Source: Tritrichomonas musculus
Lineage: Eukaryota > Parabasalia > Tritrichomonadida > Tritrichomonadidae
Reading direction: 5' to 3'
Length of the DNA: 64,000 nt
Assembly (NCBI GenBank): GCA_039105265.1
Contig: JAPFFF010000006.1
Location: forward strand, 62,001-126,000
A program made the translations under genes and the position numbers. Of the stretch, positions 29,985 to 38,601 are shown one piece after another; position 1 is the stretch's first letter; the number at the start of each line of letters is the position of its first letter. The notes beneath the pieces are model-generated. The model saw only the letters and a list, made by a program, of their open reading frames with translations. It did no database searches and was not told the origin of the DNA.

Positions 29985-30115
29985 TTACAGTTAATTAAAA
30001 TGGATGCAAACATAGGCTTGCAAAAGTCTCAAAAATGGGTGTGCCCAAAATAGGGCGGACCTAAAATCCTAATGAAAATGGATTCAAAAATATTTGGAAA
30101 AAGGTTTTAAGAATA

Positions 30116-30469
30116 TCATTCACCATTAATTGCTTTAACAATGTCGTTGATGGCTGTCTTGATTGCAAGAATATCACTTTTGAGTTGCTCTATTTCATTC
30201 TGTATATCCAAGATTGCAGACTCATTTTCACGATCAATTTGTGGATCATTTTGTGAATCATCTACCTGTTTCTTGACAGATTTCTTTAAACAAAGTACAC
30301 CTTTGATTTTTGTAATACGATATCCCTCAATGTAATACATCTTATTAAGTTTATGAGTCGTAATCTTATCAATCTCGTCTTTATTTTTAGCATACCACAG
30401 ATTGAATTCATCTGGAGTATTAAATGTTTTCAAATATTCTTTAATGGGTCCAATCACTTTTACTTCCAT
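30116..30469 (-). CDS. Small coiled-coil Polinton protein
   Basis: 117 residues. The first half contains HKLNKMYYIEGYRITKIKG; the end is a clear coiled coil (ENESAILDIQNEIEQLKSDI). Function unknown. The motif K-x-LN-x4-I-x-GY-x2-TK-x2-G-x-L also appears in the 90-residue protein at 34,037-34,309, outside the element. The 131 bp between this gene's start side and the ATPase hold nothing distinctive. Confidence 0.6.
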   Translation of the reverse strand: MEVKVIGPIKEYLKTFNTPDEFNLWYAKNKDEIDKITTHKLNKMYYIEGYRITKIKGVLCLKKSVKKQVDDSQNDPQIDRENESAILDIQNEIEQLKSDILAIKTAINDIVKAINGE

Positions 30470-30524
30470 TTGATGTCACATAAAAATAAACAATCACATT
30501 AAATCATCAATGGACTCATTTAAA

Positions 30525-30872
30525 TCACTTCAAGATTGGAGTTAGTCTACCTTTATTTCCACCAAGAATTGGTCTTTGAATCATTTCCACCTTATTGTTT
30601 GAATCGTCTTTAATTATTGAATCGAAATTTGTGAAATCTATTGGTAAAGGTTTTGGTTTGATTGGGTTTGTTTTAGGTGGAATTGGAGCAACTTTATTCA
30701 GTAAGTAATCAGCTCCATTAGCAATACTATTAACGATGCCGCCAACTGTATCACCAAACATAGGTCCAACTTTTCGTGCTATTTCAATTCCCTTACGAAT
30801 GTATGGAGATGCTTTCTTTATGAAATTCTTTCCTTTCACCAGCAAGTTCTTAAACCAGGTTCCGAATGCCAT
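30525..30872 (-). CDS. Amphipathic minor capsid-type protein of the Polinton
   Basis: 115 residues. The N-terminal 60 form a basic amphipathic helix region with Gly/Ala breaks (NFIKKASPYIRKGIEIARK, then GDTVGGIVNSIANG). A proline-rich linker and basic end follow (PIPPKTNPIKPKPLPI). This resembles adenovirus pVI-like, membrane-active minor capsid proteins known beside Polinton capsid genes. The homology is not shown. It is divergent from the capsid gene, with 56 bp between. Confidence 0.55.
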   Translation of the reverse strand: MAFGTWFKNLLVKGKNFIKKASPYIRKGIEIARKVGPMFGDTVGGIVNSIANGADYLLNKVAPIPPKTNPIKPKPLPIDFTNFDSIIKDDSNNKVEMIQRPILGGNKGRLTPILK

Positions 30873-30928
30873 TTTCTTTGGGTTTGTATTAAAATCTCAA
30901 AAATGTAACTTCACACGAATCTTTTTTA

Positions 30929-32635
30929 ATGCAAGCTCAAAGAATGACATATCAGAACGCCCAACTCAAGAACACCGGTAATGACGAAGGTGATGTCCTA
31001 AAATTCTTCCAATCAAAACTTCGAAATCTCATTGCATACAATGGTGGTGATCATACATTTGGATGGTTTACAGAAGATGTTGATGATAAAGATGCTCCCA
31101 TGCCAATTGGAACCAAAACGAAAATCAAATGGACACATCAAGGTCATACCATCTCACAAATGGAAAAGAATTTCGTTACAGCAAAGCTTGATCTTGTAGT
31201 CCAACTTAATAAAGAATTGCATTTAGATGATGATACAGCAAACTTAAATCGTATATTCATTGGTTTCAAACATGCTGTAGAACTCTTTTCAGATGCTCGC
31301 TTATGGATTGATAACGTTATGCTTAAAGAATATCAGCAAGATGAACTCATTCGTGAATCATTTGCATACAATTCTATCAAACCAATTGATGCCAAAGAGC
31401 CTGCCAAACACAGGTATTCGTTGTGGGAGAATACATCTCGCATGAGCCCTTCAGTATGTGGTGTTTACGTTCCACTTACATTACTTGCAGACGGTAAACC
31501 TCATAAAGTCACATTTGAAGCATCCATTTACTTTACAGATCAGCTTGCATTCCAAGCTTGGCAACTCTATCCAAACTCCATTTGTGGAGAGATTGAAGAA
31601 GAAATTAAATCATCAACAGAAGCATTAGTTTGGCATCAAGTCCAACCATCTGTTGTTAAAGAAATTGAAGAACTCCTTAACTGTTCTACCATAGAGCAAG
31701 ACGTTCCAGCCAACATGACAATCTCAAACAAGTTCTCTCAAATTGGTTCTCCAGCAACAATTGTAACTGAATACAAGCTTGCAGATGCTCCTCAAGATGG
31801 TTCAAATGATTTGCAAAATGATGGTTTCCAAACGCTTCCAGTCCTTGGTGATTCCACTAAAGTCATTGCATACAAGACTGAAGAAGTAATTCTTAACTGT
31901 CGTGGTGGAACCATTGTAACCATGAAATCAGATCTTGCTGGCTTTGGAATCAAACCTGACTGCCTCAATGGACTCATTCGTGAACTCAACACACCTCTTC
32001 TCATACCATCTCAGCAACTTGTACGTGAAGGTTTCCAAGGTCTTGCAACAGATGCAGGTCTAGATGTTTCTAAATCAATTGCTCTTTCAAATGCTACCAA
32101 CATCACAGTCATGTTCCCAAAAAGAACTAATGAAATAACATGTTTCGATAATATTATGTACCAGAATGTACAGCTCACCATCAACAATGTTAAGTATCCA
32201 GATACAGAATTTGATTCAACTATTGGTCCACGTTTCTATCAATATCAATTAATAAGTAATGAATTAGATGGCTCTCTCAGACCATCCCATGAACTTGAAG
32301 ATTCTTGGACAATGTCTTTGAATGCACCTGACGGAACACGTTATAAGAATACTATCTCCGATGCCACCAGCTTTTGTATCAACTTCCAACTTGAACGTAC
32401 TAATTCCGGTTATGTATTCGATGGTGTTGATACTGGTGGAAACACGGTTACAATCAAATTCAAAGGTCAACCTTTGTATAAAGGTGCTAACGATACATAT
32501 TATAACTTTGATGTTAACAATCCAAACGTACACCCTCCAGCGCCCGAAATGTGGGTTTGCACTGATACATACTTCACATGGGCAAGAGGTTCCGTTAAAT
32601 ATTATGCTAATGGTGTTCCAGATGGATACTACTAA
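30929..32635 (+). CDS. Polinton major capsid protein candidate (double jelly-roll)
   Basis: A 568-residue, beta-rich protein without membrane segments. Features such as GFKHAVELFSDARLWIDN, the long loops and two similar-sized halves fit the double jelly-roll capsid proteins of Polintons. Its place between the pVI-like gene and a small jelly-roll-size protein, near the packaging ATPase, is the standard capsid cluster. The stop overlaps TAAA. Confidence rests on context and size more than on a single motif. Confidence 0.8.
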   Translation: MQAQRMTYQNAQLKNTGNDEGDVLKFFQSKLRNLIAYNGGDHTFGWFTEDVDDKDAPMPIGTKTKIKWTHQGHTISQMEKNFVTAKLDLVVQLNKELHLDDDTANLNRIFIGFKHAVELFSDARLWIDNVMLKEYQQDELIRESFAYNSIKPIDAKEPAKHRYSLWENTSRMSPSVCGVYVPLTLLADGKPHKVTFEASIYFTDQLAFQAWQLYPNSICGEIEEEIKSSTEALVWHQVQPSVVKEIEELLNCSTIEQDVPANMTISNKFSQIGSPATIVTEYKLADAPQDGSNDLQNDGFQTLPVLGDSTKVIAYKTEEVILNCRGGTIVTMKSDLAGFGIKPDCLNGLIRELNTPLLIPSQQLVREGFQGLATDAGLDVSKSIALSNATNITVMFPKRTNEITCFDNIMYQNVQLTINNVKYPDTEFDSTIGPRFYQYQLISNELDGSLRPSHELEDSWTMSLNAPDGTRYKNTISDATSFCINFQLERTNSGYVFDGVDTGGNTVTIKFKGQPLYKGANDTYYNFDVNNPNVHPPAPEMWVCTDTYFTWARGSVKYYANGVPDGYY

Positions 32636-32677
32636 ATGAAAGAATATGTAGATAGCTTTATTTTTGCATGAAATCAA

Positions 32678-33016
32678 ATGAAAGATATTAAAACATATTA
32701 CATTACAAGCACTTATGAGAATCAATTTCCCATCGATTTTGTCTACTCAAAGAATCCTAAATATATCGTTTTCCAATACTGTAGAGCAACTTGCAATGGA
32801 TATCTAGATGGAGAAACCGAATGCCACAGCGATTTCATTCAACGTGACAAATATGAAGATAGTCTTGTATGGTATGCTAACGTAATGCCGCCAGATGATA
32901 ACAGAAAATATGAGTATGTTGGCACGAAAAGGGATTTCAAAATTTGGTTTACAGATCCCCTTGGAAACGAAATTAAACCAGATAATTTCAAGGTTTTTCT
33001 AAAACTAATTTATTAA
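32678..33016 (+). CDS. Penton/minor capsid candidate of the Polinton
   Basis: 112 residues, beta-rich (PKYIVFQYCRATCNGYLDG, KIWFTDPLGNEIKPDNFKV). It begins 42 bp after the capsid stop, so it is probably co-expressed with it. Size and position match the single jelly-roll penton of Polintons, though it is shorter than many. Its stop codon runs two bases into the right terminal repeat. Confidence 0.6.
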   Translation: MKDIKTYYITSTYENQFPIDFVYSKNPKYIVFQYCRATCNGYLDGETECHSDFIQRDKYEDSLVWYANVMPPDDNRKYEYVGTKRDFKIWFTDPLGNEIKPDNFKVFLKLIY

Positions 33017-33324
33017 ATTATCCCTTACAAAAAGATTGATATCTTCCTGTACACCATTTTTCATGAAAATCTGCTCTTTTACATTCTCTTTTTGTATCAA
33101 AAACGACGCAAATTCGGACATTATTTTTGGCCTCAAACACCTTCAAAACATCCATTTTTGGGCACTTTTTCTTAAAATACGCTGTTCCCAAGTTTGAGCT
33201 CCTAGTATTGAAACATGACTCTGAAAATGAATGCTAGAAGACAGGTCTACCTTCGTATTGAAAATCGGACCCGAAACTCAAGGCCAAAATATCTTCCGGA
33301 AGAATTCGTCATCACTTAAGTAGT
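33015..33324 (-). repeat. Polinton right terminal inverted repeat
   Basis: Complement of 10,181-10,490. It is followed directly by AGCCCA, the second target-site copy. Confidence 0.93.
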
Positions 33325-33418
33325 AGCCCACACGTCAACACGAACTCGTGATAAAAATAAAAAATAAAAATGATAAAAATAAAAATAAAAAAATAAAAAA
33401 AAATTTTTCTTCAACTTG

Positions 33419-33571
33419 TTTTTTTCTTGAAGTACTACTAGGGACCTAAACAACTACCTCGGGTCCCCACTACTTGTTTTTTCTTGAAGTACTACTAGGG
33501 ACCTAAACAACTACCTCGGGTCCCCACTACTACTAGGGACCTAAACAACTACCTCGGGTCCCCACTACTAC
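33419..33571 (+). repeat. 57-bp tandem repeats with GGGACC/GGTCCC hairpins
   Basis: Two full units (57 bp apart, each with CTTGAAGTACTACTAGGGACC) and a third shortened one (38 bp further on). All contain GGGACC ... CGGGTCCC, which can fold into a hairpin, and end in CCCACTAC. The array is GC-richer than its surroundings and ends 10 bp before the next start codon, so it probably includes that gene's promoter. An A/T tract fills 33,345-33,415. Confidence 0.85.
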
Positions 33572-33580
33572 CGCCCATCT

Positions 33581-34003
33581 ATGAAACGGCACAGGTACCT
33601 GCCCCGAGAATCTCGTACCTATTTCTTCATATATATAGAAGCCTCTAGCGATGATGATGACGAAGATGATAATACTAATAACAAAGATGATGATAATACA
33701 AATAATAAAGAAGATGATGATGAACAACCTCCTTTATACAGCCCTAAGTTTAATCACCACCTTAATCTAGATCCAATTTATATCAGTTTACAGATACTAC
33801 AAGAATTGCAAAATATAAACGAGTACCTAAAGAAAGAAAGAGAACGAAAGGAGCACAAGAAACTTACTAAAGAAATAATAAACGAGGTAATTAAACAGAA
33901 TAAAGAAGAAGACTCGAGCGATGATGTTGATATAGTTTATTACGAACCGATGCCTAAGATGATGAGGAGAAATAAAGTCTTTGCTGATATGATTAATAAG
34001 TAA
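33581..34003 (+). CDS. Acidic/basic coiled-coil protein, unknown
   Basis: 140 residues from a good ATG. An acidic repeat (DDDDEDDNTNNKDDDNTNNK) built on a GATGATGA-type minisatellite is followed by a helical, highly charged coiled coil (YLKKERERKEHKKLTKEII). No family is recognised. It is 33 bp upstream of the 90-residue gene and on the same strand, and looks like part of one unit with it and perhaps the helicase further right. Confidence 0.5.
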   Translation: MKRHRYLPRESRTYFFIYIEASSDDDDEDDNTNNKDDDNTNNKEDDDEQPPLYSPKFNHHLNLDPIYISLQILQELQNINEYLKKERERKEHKKLTKEIINEVIKQNKEEDSSDDVDIVYYEPMPKMMRRNKVFADMINK

Positions 34004-34036
34004 GCAATCTTTGTTATTATTTTTGTTTATATTTAA

Positions 34037-34309
34037 ATGAATATTTATGATATTAGTGAAAAAGAAATTTTGTTTAACTTCATAAGTGAGCTAGCTAAGA
34101 GAGATGAGATTAAACCATTAAGGAAGCTTATAAAGAATAATCCTTACTGTAATCAATTTAAACCTAAGGAACTTAATAATCAGATTAAGATAACTGGATA
34201 CAAGTTTACTAAAAGGAATGGTAATTTAATATTAATCGTAGACAAGAAGGATTCAGTTAATGATAAGTGCCTTGGTGTATTAAATGAAGTTATGAATGAT
34301 ATAACCTGA
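34037..34309 (+). CDS. Small unknown protein, related in motif to a Polinton protein
   Basis: 90 residues, with helices first (FNFISELAKRDEIKPLRKL), then KELNNQIKITGYKFTKRNG. The latter pattern, K-x-LN-x4-I-x-GY-x2-TK-x2-G-x-L, is shared with the 117-residue Polinton protein at 30,116-30,469. Function unknown. Its codon choice resembles the preceding gene and the helicase. Confidence 0.5.
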   Translation: MNIYDISEKEILFNFISELAKRDEIKPLRKLIKNNPYCNQFKPKELNNQIKITGYKFTKRNGNLILIVDKKDSVNDKCLGVLNEVMNDIT

Positions 34310-34520
34310 TTACATTATTTTTGTCTTCGCTGGAATAATATTAAACAAAGATGTTTATGTTCTGTCATCTGTCATCTGTCCGCTCCATTTTTTAGGAAAC
34401 GATTTATCCAGTGACATCTAGTGACACAGTGACATTATTACATCTTTCTTGTTGTAGTTAATTGGTCTCTCATTTAACCTGTCCATTACATTATCTAAGA
34501 ACAAGGAACAGAATGATCAT

Positions 34521-34566
34521 TAAGGTTAACAGGCCTCGCAGGGAAATCTAACCCTATTTTTCTAAC
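34521..34566 (-). repeat. 46-bp palindromic module, copy 1
   Basis: AAGGTTAACAGGCCTCGCAG followed by GGAAATCTAACCC and TTTTTCTAACC. It is the inverse of the module at 35,723-35,770, with about 40 of 46 positions the same. Confidence 0.7.
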
Positions 34567-35042
34567 CTATTTTGTTTGATTTGATGATTGATTGATTGAA
34601 CGAATGATAGTATTGAATAGAATTATTGATTGATTGAACGAATTGAGTGCTGTTTGATTTGATCAGATTGAATGTTTGTTGAATGTAATTGACCTGTCAT
34701 CTGTCAACTGTCCACTTCATTTTCATGAACTGATTACTAATAAGGTGAAGAGCACGAGGGTTAGATTTAACCCTTGTATTTGACCTGTCATCTTTATCTT
34801 ACTTGTTCTATTCAGTGACACGAAGCGGTATTTGTTAAATGCATTTTACATGAATTGGCCTTAGTATTTGACCTATATTTGAATCTGTCCATTACATTAT
34901 CTAAGAAGCATTATTGATTGATAATGTGAATTAACCTTAGTACTTGAACGAATGAATGAATGAATTGAATGAACGAACGAACGAATGAATGAAAGGAATG
35001 AACGAACGAATGAAATGGCCTCTTATTTGAAAAATATAGTCA

Positions 35043-35066
35043 GGGTGAAGAGGTGAATTCTCACCC
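35043..35066. repeat. GGGTGAAGAGGTGAATTC palindromic module
   Basis: GGGTGAAGAGGTGAATTC then TCACCC. A second copy is at 36,241-36,265. Related AGGTGAC...AATTCACCTGTTCACCT modules lie at 35,547-35,583 and 37,443-37,480. The GGTGAA/TTCACC half-site recalls the AAGGTGAA palindromes at 19,715 inside the Polinton. Confidence 0.6.
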
Positions 35067-35722
35067 GATTTTCTTCACCTGTATTTGACATGAATTATTA
35101 TAAGTGTTATTGAACAAATTGAATGAATTGAACAAATTGAATGAATTGAACGAATGAAACGAATAAACAAATTGAATGAATTGAATGATAGTATTAAGCA
35201 AATTAATGAACTGAAATGACCTTATTGAACAAATTGAATGGAATGAACAAATGAATTAAACGGCCTTGTTGTGAATATTATTGTAAATGTTATTTCTCAT
35301 CAATGCATTTGACCTCTTATTTGAATTGAATGAATAGATTGAATGAATTGAATGAATGAAATTGAATGAAATTGAATGGAATGAATGAAATTGAATTGAA
35401 TGAATGAATGATAGTATTAAACAAATTAATGAACTGAAATGACCTTATTGAACAAATGGAATTGAATGAATGATGTTGAATAGATTGAATGCATTTGATT
35501 GGTCCATATTTCTCTGTTTCATGTTGTTGCTGTTAAATGAAAGTAGAGGTGACAAAAATATAGTGACAATTCACCTGTTCACCTTTAATACAATTCACCT
35601 TAATATTTAGAAATGGAATTGAATGAAAGTATTGTCCTACTCTTTCTTGTTGTGATATTATTGTAAGTGTTATTGAACAAATTAACTACACTATTAAACG
35701 AACTGAATTGGCTGGAAGCAAT

Positions 35723-35770
35723 AAGGTTAGAAAAATAGGGTTAAATCTCACTGCGAGGCCTGCTAACCTT
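35723..35770 (+). repeat. Palindromic module, copy 2
   Basis: AGGTTAGAAAAATAGGGTTA, then CTGCGAGGCCTGCTAACCTT. It is the opposite orientation of copy 1. Confidence 0.7.
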
Positions 35771-36930
35771 TAATGCATTTTACATAAATTGAGTGCTTGT
35801 TTTGAACGAACAAATAGAATGAATTGAATGGAATTGAACGAATGGAATTGAATGAATGAATAGAATGATGTTTGAAATGAATAGAATCGAATGAATGAAT
35901 AATGTTATTTCTCGTTAATGCATTTTACATAAATTGAGTGCTTGTTTTGAACGAACGAATGATAGTATTAAGCAAATTAAACGAACTGAAATGACCTTAT
36001 TGAGAATGAATAAATGAAACGATAGTATTGAAACGGCCTTGTTTATGATATTATTGTAAGTGTTATTGAACGAATGTATTGAATGAATTAAACGAACGAA
36101 TGAAATGATGTTTGAAATGAATGATAGTATTAAACAAATTAACTACACTATTAAATGATGTTATTGACTGGAATGAATAATGTTATTTCTCATTAATGCA
36201 TTTTACATAAATTGGCCTCTTATTTGAAAAATACAGTCATGGGTGAAGAGGTGAATTCGTCACCTGTATTTGATTATTTGAATTGAATGGCCTTGTTGTG
36301 AATGTTATTAAACGAATTGAATGATAGTATTGAACGAATTAAATGAACGAATGAAATGTTGTTTGAAATGAATAAATGAATTGAATGATAGTATTGAATG
36401 AATGGAATGAATTGAATGATGTTATTGAATGAATTGAACGAATTGAATGGAATGTTGTTTGAAATGAATTGAATGAATAGAACGAATTGAATGATAGTGT
36501 AGAACGAATTGACCATAATATTAGCCTTGCTTTGAATTAATAGAATGAACATGATTGCTGGGTTTAATATTATTGAGCAAATTGAACGAATCTAATTGAA
36601 TAAATTGAGTGAACGAACGAATGCATTTGACCTCTCTTTCTTGTTGAATTGAGTAAACGAATTGAATTGAACAAACGAACGAAATGAATCTGTTCACTCC
36701 ATTTTCTGTTTCATGTTGTGAATGAATGAACTGAATTGAACGAACGAACGAATGCATTTGACCTCTTATTTGAATGAATGAACAAATTAACTACACTATT
36801 AAACGAATTGAATGGAATTGAACGAATTGAATGATAGTATTTAATGAATTGAATGAATGATAGTATTAAGCAAATTAAACGAACTGAACTGACCTTATTG
36901 AGAATATATAAATGAATTGACCGGAAGCAA

Positions 36931-36972
36931 TAAGGGTTAGAAAAATAAGGTTAGATCTAACCTGTTAACCTT
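36931..36972 (+). repeat. Palindromic module, copy 3
   Basis: GGGTTAGAAAAATAAGG runs into the perfect palindrome GGTTAGATCTAACC (36,949-36,962) and GTTAACCTT. It lacks the CTCGCAGG core of copies 1 and 2. A fourth, shorter copy with the same palindrome is at 37,284-37,297, and GGGTTAGATTTAACCC at 34,758-34,773 is a variant. Confidence 0.7.
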
Positions 36973-37539
36973 AATGCAATTGATATAAATTGAGTGAACG
37001 AATAGAATGAACGAAATGAAATGAGTGAACGGATTGAATGAATTAAATGAAACGAGTGAACGAATTAAATGAATAAATGAATTGAATGATAGTATTGAAC
37101 GAATAAATAAATTGAATGATAGTATTGAACGAATAAATAAATTGAATGATGTTATTGAATGAACATGATTGCTGGGTTTAATATTATTGGACGAATTTAA
37201 TGAATGAATTGTCCCACTCTTTCTTGTTGTGAATTGAATCTAATTATTGGTATTGAATGAATAGAACGAATTGACTGGAATAAGGTTAGATCTAACCTGT
37301 AAACCTTAATGCAATTGACATAAATTGGCCTCTTATTTAGAAATTGAATGAACGAATAGAATGAATTGAATGAACGAATAGAATGAATTGAGTGAACGAA
37401 TAGAATGAATTGAATGAACGAATAGAATGAATTGAATAAATAAGGTGATAAAAATGTAGTGGCAATTCACCTATTCACCTAATGATTATTTTTGATTGAT
37501 TATTACATTTTTCTTGTTGTAGTTATTAAATATATAATT

Positions 37540-38570
37540 AATTACTCAGACGGTTATTATTCTAAAGAAATTATTCTGTTGGTTATTACTCAGACGGTTA
37601 TTCTGTTAATAGTTATTCAAATGATTATTCAGAAGATGATATTCAAATAGTTATTTAGAAGATGTTACTCAGATAGTTATTCAAATAGTTATTATGTTGA
37701 TGATTATTCAGACGTTTATTCTGCTAGTTATTATTCAAATGATTATTCTATTGATGATTATTATTAAAATAGTTATTCAAATGATTATTATTCAAAAGAT
37801 ATTATTCAAATGATTATTATTCAGACGGTTATTCTGTTGATGATTATTCAGACGGTTATTCTGTTGGTTATTATTCAAATGTTTATTCTATTGATGATTG
37901 TTATTCAAATAGTTATTCAAATGATTATTCTGTTGATGATTATTCCAAATAGTTATTCTGTTGATGATTATTCCAAATGATTATTCAGATGGTTGTTCAA
38001 ATGATTATTCTGTTGATGATTATTCAGACGGTTGTTCAAATGATTATTCTGTTGATGATGTTCAAATAGTTATTATTCAAATAGTTATTCTGTTGATGAT
38101 TATTCCAAATAGTTATTCTGTTGGTTATTACTCAGACGGTTATTCTGTTAATAGCTATTCAAATGATTATTCAGAAGATGATATTTAAATAGTTATTCTG
38201 TTGGTTATTATTCCAAAGAAATTATTCAGACGGTTATTCTGTTGATGATTATTATTCATAAGATTATTCAAATAGTTATTCTGTTGATGATTATTCTGTT
38301 GATGATTATTCTGTTGATGATTATTCAGAAGATGATATTCAAATAGTTATTACTCAGACGGTTATTCTGTTGATGATTATTCCAAAGATATTATTCAAAT
38401 GATTATTCTGTTGATGATTATTCCAAATAGTTATTATTCAGACGGTTATTCTGTTGATTATTATTCAAATGATTATTACTCAGACAGTTATTATTTAGAA
38501 GATGATATTCAAATAGTTATTGTTCAGACGGTTATTCTGCAGGTTATTATTCAAATGATTGTTGAATTGC
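37540..38570. repeat. 1-kb GTTATTC/GATGATTATTC repeat array
   Basis: Units such as GTTATTCTGTTGATGATT and ATTCAGACGGTTATTCTG recur dozens of times with small indels. In one frame the unit reads YSVDDYSDGYSV, so it may once have been coding. Frames are now broken: the longest ATG frames are 75 and 65 codons, at 37,961 and 38,399. I do not annotate a gene here. Confidence 0.85.
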
Positions 38571-38601
38571 TTCATAAAATAAAAATATATAATTGAATGG
38601 T

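Larger units (their letters stand above)
10181..33324. mobile_element. Polinton/Maverick element, looks whole
   Basis: A 23,144-bp element with 310-bp terminal inverted repeats in which I see no difference, starting ACTACTTAAG at both ends. It is flanked by AGCCC (AGCCCA if the shared A is counted) at 10,176-10,181 and 33,325-33,330, fitting the 5-6 bp duplications of Mavericks. It carries the Polinton set: DNA polymerase B, retroviral-type integrase, A32/FtsK-like packaging ATPase, jelly-roll major capsid candidate and smaller virion-protein candidates. The frames are open and I count no obvious break. Matching terminal repeats suggest a young insertion. I do not recognise a protease among the frames. 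Confidence 0.95.
34310..37500. repeat. 3-kb degenerate GAATGAA/GAACGAA satellite with embedded motifs
   Basis: Short GAATGAATTGAACGAA-type repeats with drifting units and no open frame. Set among them are recurring longer modules: GATAGTATTAAGCAAATTAA, CATTTTACATAAATTG, TTATTTGAAAAATA, CCTTGTTGTGAAT and several palindromes (listed separately). The region is non-coding. The interspersed modules mean it is more than a simple microsatellite. Confidence 0.85.

Noticed and set aside
36274-36757. Minus-strand frames in the GAATGAA satellite
   Set aside because: They are made only of the repeat (FIQFNSFN-type) and have no gene-like composition.
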